Shown piece after piece: positions 55,971 through 64,000 of a DNA stretch of 64,000 bases; position 1 is the stretch's first letter, and the number at the start of each line of letters is the position of its first letter. The stretch comes from Valencia hispanica (taxonomy: Eukaryota; Chordata; Actinopteri; Cyprinodontiformes; Valenciidae). A model generated the notes under the pieces. That model ran no database searches, had not been told where the DNA came from, and saw only the letters and a program-made list of their open reading frames with translations. The translations under genes were made by a program, and so were the position numbers. Location: contig OY747704.1 in the NCBI GenBank assembly GCA_963556495.2, positions 37,495,001 through 37,559,000 of the forward strand. The letters run 5' to 3'.

Positions 55971-56190
55971 CTAAGGCACAACACAGCCCTGCCTCACCCC
56001 GCACTTCATCCCCCTGGCAATGCGTAAATTCATTATTATATTATGTAAATTCGGTTATTTTAACCATAGAAATGTTGAAATATTATAGAAAAAAGTTATA
56101 CAACAGATAAGTTGATTTTCTATTATCATTTATAGTGCCGATTTTATTTGTTATTATGACAGGTGAGGCATTGCCTGAAGGAGCTAAGTT
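55971..56190. mobile_element. Possible MITE with GCCTCACC inverted ends
   Basis: The left side contains GCCCTGCCTCACCCC and the right side GACAGGTGAGGCATTGCC, roughly inverted. AT-rich middle, no coding. The family is not identified. Confidence 0.3.
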
Positions 56191-57909
56191 GGAATTTGTC
56201 TTGGAACACCAGTTAAGTTAAGTTATTTATTTAGTTGGAGGCAGCATAAAAGTCGCAATGCTGTTAGCCAAGCAGAGTCAAGATGTTTGCATGTGAATAT
56301 TATTGAGTACAACTCGTAATCCTGACGTTTTCTCTCACCCACTTATCCGACAAACAGCAACCTCCTGAAACAGGAGTGATCGAGCATTTAGACAACGACT
56401 CACAAGGCATCAATTTAAACTAGAGACCACAACAAATTTATTGAACCCCCTGAGTGAATGAGACCTTTAAAATAACTTTTTTTGACAACAGAAGAAATAT
56501 TATTACATTTTATATAGCTTCACAGACGGCAGAAGACATTGATTCTAGTATATTGTTGTCTATTTTTTTTTATTTTGTTTGCAGCAGCTCATCTTCTCCC
56601 TCTTCTCCCCTTTTCATATAACGCTCCTCTCTGCTGAACTGCCCAATTTAATTTTGCAGCTCTTTTATTAAATATCTTGTCATTCACTTCCCATCTCCTC
56701 TTACTTTCAGCCCTCACCTGTACATGCTGTTTGACAACTAACTTTTTTTTAAATTAACATGATTTTAAGTCAAGACGGATTAGTATCTTCCTTCTCCTTG
56801 CTCTTTCCAAGCACATTCATCTATGCCTTAATGTCATTTTTCCCATTTTCCTCTGTTTACTTGCCTTATTAGATACCCGTTCACCTGTTCTACCAAGCAA
56901 AACATTCAGTCTGAACGCTTCCCCACTAGTCTCTAATTAGTGATCAAGATGTGCACAGGAAAGGAGACAGAGGAGCCTTTGGCCCATTTCTGTTCCCTCA
57001 TCACATTCACAGGGCCACAGTCACATCTATGTAACCATGGCAATGCTGATAAGGTGACTCATGACTATTCATCAATGGCACCGCCTGATTGGACAGCCCC
57101 CGGGAGCCTTGGGAAGCGTATTCATCAGTGCAGCCTGTGTCCCTGCTCTATCTTAATGTGCCCCTTGGAACGGTGAGGAAGCCTATCTGCTGCTTTCTGT
57201 TTGTTTTTCACATTCACCTCTTGTCCTAATCGCTTCCTCTACCTTTCCTCCCATCTCTCTAATTAGTTGTCCCACCCATTCTCTCCCACTGGTGGGAGAT
57301 CAAGTCTCACAGCTCCAAACCTGCACTCCTCACTATGATCAGGTAAAAATCACATCCACGTCTGACATGAGCTATTACTTTACTGGCTAATTTAATCATT
57401 CATTATCAGTGTTATTTCACAGCACAAATTAATGGTAAATTTTGGAGATATTTAATAACTTTTCCCCAGGACATTGTCTTTCACAACATTTTCTTCTACA
57501 GCCCCTTCTGAGACACCAAATGTGAATCATCAAATAATTTTTGCTCCGTTGGTGCTGTTTTATTCCATTTTAAAGGTCATTTGCTCTTGTCTCCAACAGT
57601 TTTTGCAGCAACCTTCTATGTTTGTGCAGTCTGTTCTCTGTTCTGCCAATAGGATTATCTATTTTTGTTTTAGCACAATGTTATGAATCAGTTTGAGCCA
57701 TTCTTGGAGGCAACAATGCCATTTATTTTTTTTAAGCTGACATTTAGCTTTCGTTTTTGGCTGGCAGGAGATTTGGAGACTTTTTTGGTCAATTCTAGGT
57801 TTGGAATTTTATAGTTAACACATACAGTTCTTCTAGAACTGTTTAGAGGTTTAGCTGCGAAAGAATTATCATAGATGCACACGTTTAAATTTATTGTGGA
57901 CTTTTCAAC
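56191..57909. other. Non-coding
   Basis: No supported gene. 56880-57330 has mixed composition without repeat signature. Confidence 0.35.
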
Positions 57910-58270
57910 AACTAAGTGAAAAAAATACACATACAGGCTGAAACATATCCATACACCACCATTTATATTTTGTTTATATTTAGGTTTTGTTGTATCTCAA
58001 CCACTCACTTTTTGAAACAGACTGCTTCACTCTTCTTTGTAAAATTGAAAGGCTTTTTTAGATTGATTGGTTTTCAGGTGTAGACCCAGTTTTTAACATG
58101 GTCCACACATTTCCAATACAGTTTAAGTCAAAGTTTAGTAAAAGTAATTCTGCAAGCCTAATATAAGCATCCCTCACTAACTCCAAAACTATGTTTTATG
58201 TTTAATTAGGATCATTGTCCAACTGTATTTATGTTTTATCTACATTACCAAGCTGCATAGAAGGAATTCA
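57910..58270 (-). mobile_element. Tc1-like remnant, 5'/middle part
   Basis: Reverse-oriented Tc1 words (AATACAGTTTAAGTCAAAG, ATTAGGATCATTGTCCAACTG, CAAGCTGCATAGAAGG) in the order of the region before the second catalytic Asp. Very diverged. Confidence 0.5.
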
Positions 58271-59079
58271 GTTAGGACCTTCAGTAACCCAGGAATCGCC
58301 CAGACTGATCATGAACTGGTAACTACTGGATCACCACCATAACCCTACACGGTAAAGTCAGTTATGCTTCATTCCACTGAATGGAAAGGTGCAGGTAAGT
58401 CCAGATCAGTATGTTATTTTATGGTGCGGCGTATTCAGGAGAGCATTTCCACTGCCATTTGAATGTCATGGGCAGGCGGGGTTAAACCTGAAAGATGACA
58501 AAAGTTCAATAAACCATAACAACAATTGAGTCAAGACAGCAGCTTGTGTTTGAGTTCTTGGTCTTTGGTTCCTTCTTTACACAAACCTTACCGCAGTGTT
58601 TAAGAGTTGATACTGTGGAAAGAGAAACTCAGTCCATGTACAATGAGGTGAAGTGAAACAACAGCACGCTGGTGTTTGTCTCATAATTGTCTCAAGCAGT
58701 GATGTTTTTCTGTCCCCCAATCAAAGGACTGTGTTGTGTGACGCCAGTAGCCGCACCCTAAACGTGCTGGACCATTGTCCTATGGACCTACAACTAAAGG
58801 GGGCCCAGGAATGGAGAGGTATGAGTCTGTTGTATGGGCCTCTTTTACAATGGAAACAGACAAAATACAGTACAGACCCTAATCAACCCACACAGTACCA
58901 CTCATTAGGCATTTGATATTACCAATGACATGAGAGGGTGGCTCCCAAGAAAGAAGTCCCACCTCCAAAGTTGACACCTTCAGTCTCTACTTTCTACTAA
59001 ATTCCAGCTGCCGGCATATAAAAGCCGTTTGCTTTATGGAAAAATGTTGGTTTTAGTTCAGGGTAGACAAACATTAAGC
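58271..59079. other. Non-coding, repeat-like
   Basis: Contains imperfect short inverted words (TTTCCACTGCCATTTGAATG near 58450, TACAATGGAAACAGAC near 58845) that could be ends of an old MITE. Not provable by eye. Confidence 0.3.
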
Positions 59080-59640
59080 CTTTTGGTCTCCTTAGCAGTT
59101 AGAATATTGGAAAAGAAACATGGTGTGGCTTTCAAACCGGGAAACTGTGCCCCAGCTGTGATGCATGGTGCTGGTAGCATCATGCTGTTGGGCTGTTTCA
59201 CTGGTACCAGAACATTATATAAATTGGGGCAAACCATGAAGACAAAAATTTATATCCAAATATTTCAACTTCATATCAAATTCATAAAATTTGTACTCCA
59301 TTGGGTGCTCAAGTAGGACATTAAAGCCAAACACACACAGAAACAGACATATGGGACCACTGCGGCTCAGTGGGTAGTTACCCTGAAATCAGGAGGTTGA
59401 GGGTTTGATTCCCCTGACGCATGTCGATGTCACATGTAAAGGCACTTATCTCCAAGTTGCCTACCGAGTGGGTAAATGTAGCTAAAGTGTAAAGGATTTT
59501 CAGTAGTCAGTATGACTACAGAAGCACTGTATAAATTCTATCCATTTACTATTTAAAAGTGATTTTGGAATGAAGTTGCTAGTATGGCTTTGACCTCAAC
59601 CTGACTGGCAATTTATGGACTATGCCGCAATAACGGGAAG
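59080..59640 (+). pseudogene. Tc1-like transposase remnant, split by a SINE
   Basis: 59080-59345 shows ATGCATGGTGCTGGTAGC, ATCATGCTGTTGGGCTG and the CAAATATTTCAACTTCATATC segment. After the SINE, 59565-59640 resumes with GACCTCAACCTGACTGGC and AATTTATGGACTATG (degenerate SPDLNPIENLW). Many stops. Confidence 0.6.
59357..59560 (+). repeat. tRNA-derived SINE, second family
   Basis: A box GCGGCTCAGTGGGTAG and B box GGGTTTGATTCCCC sit 30-40 bp apart as in a tRNA gene. The body ends AGAAGCACTGTATAAATTC then TATCCATTTACTATTT, the common teleost SINE tail. No anticodon-stem folding of a working tRNA gene is evident. Confidence 0.78.
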
Positions 59641-59649
59641 TATTTGTAG

Positions 59650-59900
59650 GAGACACGATGGGGCTGGCAAATCTCAAAACCCTATACAAACTGTCAACCG
59701 TGGTGGTGGCAACATCATGTAGAGGGGCTGTTTTGCTGCCAGTGGAATAATGAAGACAGAGAGCTTTCTCCAAATTATTTTACTTCACCTCAAATTATCA
59801 AACCGGTGGAATTTGGGGCATAATTAAGTGTTACTGTATAACGATGATCACTAACACGCATCTGAGCTGGTTTAAGAATGGAGAAAGACGGTTAACATCG
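59650..59900 (+). pseudogene. Second Tc1-like transposase fragment covering the same region
   Basis: CGTGGTGGTGGCAACATCATG, GGGGCTGTTTTGCTGCCAG, TGGAATAATGAAGACAGAG and TCCAAATTATTTTACTTCACC repeat, in the same orientation, the part of transposase present at 59160-59290. It is therefore a separate copy or a duplicated piece. Confidence 0.55.
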
Positions 59901-60024
59901 AGCTTGTAGAATAATCTGACTTATGTATATATTTCAACCTATATGTATAATTGTGACCCTGTGAAGGTTAGAGAACATCCATGGAAAGCTAAAATTTAAA
60001 CACTCATCTCATTTCTAAACCAGA

Positions 60025-60345
60025 AAAGCACTCGGAGAGTGCAGTCCTCCGCCAAGGCAGTTCAGTCCCAATTTTTTGATTCGTTGACCATGAAAACTTA
60101 CCTTTAGCAGCTGGATTCACAATGATATCATTATTACTTCAGTAGTTATTCAGAAAAATCACTTTCAGTAATGGCAGTTTTCCGATCACCCCCAAATTCT
60201 ACTTAGTTGTTCTTGGTCCCATTAAAGACATTTCCAGAAAATGTCATCAAAATTTACTTATACCTTGTGGAGTTATGTTGCTAACTATAAGACAGACAAC
60301 CAAACAAATCCTGGCGAAAACATAACCTCCTTGGCGGAGATAAAA
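60025..60345. repeat. Dispersed repeat with CTCCGCCAAGG inverted ends
   Basis: CTCCGCCAAGG near 60050 is mirrored by CCTTGGCGGAG near 60330. The interior (AGTTATGTTGCTAAC, AAATGTCATCAAAATT) matches 33083-33205 in reverse. I recall this as a common teleost repeat linked to RTE-type LINEs, but the class is not certain. Confidence 0.6.
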
Positions 60346-61650
60346 ATTACTGTAGTTGTGAACTGTATTATTCCACCCTGAAAAGGGATGGTTCAAATAA
60401 ACAATTAAAAAGCCAAAGTCAATATTTATGCTGATAACAAGTGGATGTTAATCTTTGACTGGCACTGTCCTTACCTACTATTGCAGTACATCCTTACATA
60501 CATTGTAGACAAGGGATAATAAATATGTTAACATTACACTGTACAGACTAAAACTGAACAGAATGTTTGGCGATAGAAATGGTCTGTAAAAGCCCTTTTA
60601 AATACATGTTGAAATATGAAGCATGTGTCAAACAGCAGCAGATCTTTTGAAATTAATTTAATTATGTCTGATGTTGCCTTTATCTGTGATCTCATGGACT
60701 TGCATTTGGACTTGAACCCAAGGTCAGGAGAACGACTGGATATCTTATTTATGCCTGTTGGATTAAGTCTGACGGTGGTTGCTGCTGCTGCAGTATCTGA
60801 TCTTCATCTTTCTAGACTTATCTGTGTTGTTTTTGTGAGGATTTGCTGGGAACCTGCCTCTTCCATCCAGATGGATAGAGGTGGGTGATGGACAGCTTGC
60901 ATGCAACTCTGACAACATTGTGTGAGAGACAGTGCAGTGAAGCTGTTGTGGGGGATGGGAGAACATGAGGAGAGAATAAAAATACCAGCTTTGCACTTCT
61001 GTTAAATGAATGAATGAATTATCCAGTTGGTAGAATCTTACAATACATTGAAAATACCAATAACTAAAAGATGAAATCGCTCTAATTATTAGTTTCTATA
61101 TGTTGTGATTAAACTACCATTCCACAGAATTGTATATGTGTGAAATATTGATGTCTCTTCCACAACAATGCTTTTAATCATTTAAGTTTGCAGCTTTAAT
61201 GATATTTGAAAGTAAAAGTTGCTCAATAATAGCCTTTGTTCACAACAGCAACACAGAAAATGTTTTTACAGCTAGGGTAATTACTTTTCATTTACTGTGG
61301 CATTGTGCAGTAAATTATTTTTTTTATTGTTGAAACCAGCTGCATTATTATCAGGAACTCTGGGTTCCACAAAAAGATTTTTCTTACACAAAATAAAATA
61401 ATTCTTCTTTCTACTGAATCCTATTTAAATACAACACCTACTTATTATGAGGAAACAAATAAAAAGCTCCATCCACGATGTTTGTGGACCAACAATATCG
61501 AATACGACCACTATGGTTTGATATATTAAGCAACTCTAGAGGGGACTGATGAAGACTTTCTGGTATTTATATCCAAATCACTACAATCAACCTCTTCTAT
61601 ACCTCTTGTCTTGTCAGAGACATTAGAAATCAGGACAGATGAATAAATAA
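60346..61650. other. Non-coding
   Basis: No supported gene. The 90-codon ORF at 60616 lacks a domain. Confidence 0.35.
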
Positions 61651-62040
61651 AATGAAACTTTTATTCTTTAAAGAAATCAACTACCCTTTACCATCAGTGA
61701 AGAGTAAAATCAGTGAAAGATATGTCGGGTCAAATGAGCTTCATGACTGTCTGTGTCGATTTAGTGGGAGCTACAAAAAATTATTTTATAAAAGCATGGG
61801 GGTAGGTGTGAGTTTAATGGTCGAGTATGACAACAGAAGGTGGAAGGAGGCGGCACCTTCCACATGCACATTGAGAAGTGACATTGTGACAACAACGCTG
61901 CAGCATAGAACATTTCATCAAGGTTCTGTGGATCAGAACCAGAAGTTTGGAGCTGACAGACTAATGTAAAGAGAAAATTGGTCTGACTGTTGAGGACATC
62001 ATCAAAGCTGAGCCCCTGGACAAAGTTCTGCAAGAGGCCC

Positions 62041-62202
62041 AGCTACTTCCAGGAGGAGGTTACTTCCAGGAAAGTGCTAACCACCACCAGGCCAAGCTAC
62101 CTCCAGGAGGAGGCTACTTCTAGGACAGCGCTAGCTGACACCAGGCTCAGCTACCTTCAGGAGAAGGCTACTTTCGGTACATGAGAAGGTTGCTCCAGGA
62201 GA
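62041..62202 (+). repeat. 54-bp tandem repeat in the LINE 5' leader, three copies
   Basis: Units start at 62041, 62095 and 62149 with AGCTAC-T-CAGGAG-AGG and an internal CTACTTC. The period is a multiple of three, so one frame reads an 18-residue repeat (SYLQEEATSRTALADTR-like). A more diverged unit starts near 62225. Confidence 0.85.
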
Positions 62203-62276
62203 AAGCTAACCTACAGCAGGCCCCAGCTATCTACAGGAGAAGACTACTCCCAGAAGAGCGCTTACATCAGGCCACC

Positions 62277-63012
62277 ATGGCAGTGAAACTACCCCAGAGT
62301 GAGGTGAGTGAAATGAAGGAGGCTATAAGCATGCTTTCAAATGCCATGGACAAAGTATCAAATCAACAAGAAATTATAAATCGTTTGGTTAAGGAGATGG
62401 CACAGTTGAAAGCATGTAATGCTGAACAAAAGGATCGGCTTGACTCTCTAGAGAATAGAATTGATGGGGTTGGAACAGAATTCAAGATTAAATGATATCA
62501 TTGACTCGGGACTGGACATTAAACCTGGGACCTATGCAAAAGCTGCTGCCTGGGCCCTTGGACATGATCCGGAACCTAGTGAGGAGGAAAGACTAACAGT
62601 TGAGCAGGAGGTTGTAGCTTTTCTTCATTCAAAGAAAATCTCAATAGAGAGAAATAACATTGAGGCATGCTATCTACTGCCTTGCAAGAGACAAAAGAAC
62701 GGAGCAGGGCAGACCAGACAGGTGAACCAGGAGCATGCAGCAGTTATCATTAAATTTGGCAACAGAAGGCACAAGATGGAGCTGTTAAGACAAGGAAAAA
62801 ACCTAAAGGGAACCAATGTGTACTTGAATGAACATCTGACACAGAAGAATGGTGAGATTGCAAGGAAAGCCAGAATCCTCAAAAAGGAAAACAAGATCCA
62901 AGGAACTTGGACTGCAAATTGTAAGGTGTTTGTTAAACTGAATGGGCATTGCCAAGAACAAGCGAAAATAATTGTAATTAGAAGAATAGATGAATTAACA
63001 AAATATGTGTAA
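62277..63012 (+). pseudogene. LINE ORF1 (coiled coil plus nucleic-acid-binding part), one frameshift
   Basis: The ATG at 62277 is in a perfect Kozak context (GCCACCATGG). The first 60-odd residues (MAVKLPQSEVSEMKEAI... to LDSLENRIDG) form a likely coiled coil. At the GGGG run 62466-62469 one extra base shifts the frame. The next frame continues LEQNSRLNDIIDSGLDIKPG, NNIEACYLLP, then GTNVYLNEHLTQKN, ARKARILKK, TWTANCKVFVKLNG and RRIDELTKYV to the stop at 63012. These are the standard ORF1 landmarks of fish CR1/L2-type LINEs. ORF1 proteins bind the LINE RNA. Removing one G would restore a single frame, so a sequencing error is possible. Confidence 0.75.
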
Positions 63013-63083
63013 GTCTGGAGTAAGTTAAAACAGGCCTCCGTGCTTTGCCTTTTTGATTGTTTACATCTTTTTTATTTTTTAAG

Positions 63084-64000
63084 ATGTCAGTTAAATTACC
63101 AAAAAGAGGATTAAGATTTGCACATTTAAATATATGCAGTTTATGAAATAAGGTAACTGAGCTAGGATTGATTTTGATTGAAAACAATATTCATGTCAAG
63201 CCATTACAGAAACACACTGAAATGAATATATTGAGGACTTTGAATTGGCTATCCAAGGTTACAACATTTTTAGGATGGACAGGAATGAACATGGAGGAGG
63301 AACAGCATCTTACATACAGGAGCAGATACCTGTTAAAATTAGAACAGATTTAGGTATAAAGGGTGTGGAGGCTCTGTGGCTTCAAATGCAATTACCATAT
63401 ATGAAGCCTATGTTGACATGCTGTTGCTATAGGCCGCCCATCTCTGGAATGGGCTATTTGGATGATATTTGTACAATGCTACAGAATGTAACTGACTATG
63501 ATTATTAATTATTATTTGCTGCTGATATGAATGTAGGTAGGTTTTCAAAAAATTGCTTGTTTAAAAAGAAGTTGACTGAGGTAACTAACATATGCAACTT
63601 GTCTCAAATTGTGAACATAACAACTACAATATTCTGTAATATGAAAGGGTCCCGTTCATCTACATGTATTGATCATTTTTTCACCAACACACCTGAAAAA
63701 TGTTCCAAGGTTGTTTCTGTAGCTGTGGGTATCATAATTTGATCACCACAACCTGGAAAATAAAGGTAACCAAAACTGGCCCTAAAATTGTCTATAAGAG
63801 AATGTATAAGATTTTTTCCCAGGAAACTTTTGTTAAGGATTTGAGAGGAGAAAACTGGGAATTGGTTATTGACACAAAGGATGCAGAAGAGGCTCTATCA
63901 ACTTTTACAGCATTATTTTCTAAAATATGTGATAAGCATGCCCCTATTAGGAAGTGTACTGTTAGAAAGATCAAGGCTCCATGGTTATACGATGAGGTAA
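63084..64000 (+). pseudogene. LINE ORF2, endonuclease domain, interrupted and truncated by the window
   Basis: ATG at 63084: MSVKLPKRGLRFAHLNICSL, then TGA at 63144-63146. After NNIHV near 63197 the frame shifts into ITETH, carrying the catalytic Glu of APE-type endonucleases. It continues YNIFRMDRNEHGGG, CCCYRPP, a TAA at 63506-63508, then ADMNVG (normally GDLN) and STCIDHFFTN. Another shift near 63750 leads to KIVYKRMYKIFSQETF and KAPWLYDEV at the edge. Four or more lesions make it inactive. Confidence 0.78.

Larger units (their letters stand above)
61651..64000 (+). mobile_element. CR1/L2-like LINE, 5' part, cut by the window edge
   Basis: Order: 5' leader, 54-bp tandem repeats (62041-62202), ORF1 (62277-63012) and ORF2 with an apurinic-type endonuclease (63084 on). 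Reverse transcriptase should follow beyond 64000. The start of the element is not defined; 61651 is a guess from the onset of non-AT-rich, protein-like sequence. Placement in the CR1/L2 group rests on ORF1 and endonuclease motifs. Confidence 0.75.

Noticed and set aside
59357..59560. A functional tRNA gene
   Set aside because: A and B boxes are present, but the sequence continues into a SINE body and tail. A proper cloverleaf with anticodon arm was not seen.
60616..60888. Possible 90-codon gene with a nearby AATAAA
   Set aside because: No recognisable domain; an isolated polyadenylation signal is common in AT-rich DNA.

Overview
The window is vertebrate nuclear DNA, almost certainly from a ray-finned (teleost) fish. 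It is AT-rich and intron-like, crowded with teleost-type repeats: Tc1-like and pogo/Tigger-like transposons, hAT-like and other MITEs, tRNA-derived SINEs, CR1/L2- and RTE-type LINE pieces, and LTR elements. There is no dense gene packing, operon or phage structure. The host gene I can place is pde4d (cAMP-specific 3',5'-cyclic phosphodiesterase 4D) on the minus strand. Only two of its alternative 5' coding exons lie here. One matches the second coding exon of the long isoform PDE4D7 (34777-35015). The other matches the isoform-specific first exon of PDE4D4 (18312-18601). Both end in phase-2 GT donors, as expected if each is spliced to the same shared downstream exon, which would lie beyond the low-coordinate end of the window. 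The rest is intron or 5' flank of this long gene. || Layout. 1-5.2 kb is a three-layer transposon nest: a pogo/Tigger-like remnant (514-5232) split by a complete but dead Tc1-like element (632-2219) and by a very young non-autonomous LTR retrotransposon (2508-4950). The LTR element has 331-bp LTRs with one visible difference, a 5-bp target duplication and one 607-codon ORF made largely of tandem repeats. 5.2-18.2 kb is non-coding sequence with a Tc1 remnant interrupted by another repeat (12.2-13.4 kb), an unrecognised protein-like remnant (14.0-14.7 kb) and a hAT-like MITE (17.1-17.8 kb). 18.3-18.6 kb is the CpG-dense PDE4D4-type exon. 18.7-34.7 kb is intron with Tc1 remnants, a broken THAP-domain exon, LINE pieces and long AT microsatellites. 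34.8-35.0 kb is the PDE4D7-type exon. 35-61 kb is upstream intron or flank with more Tc1 copies, SINEs, an unusual MITE built from CATGTG palindromes (41527-42009), and a solo LTR inserted into an RTE LINE fragment (49.9-50.6 kb). 61.6-64 kb is the 5' part of a CR1/L2-like LINE, cut by the window edge. || The transposon layers differ strongly in age. The 2.4-kb LTR element is nearly pristine, while nearly all other copies carry stops and frameshifts. Apart from the two pde4d exons, no intact host coding sequence was found.
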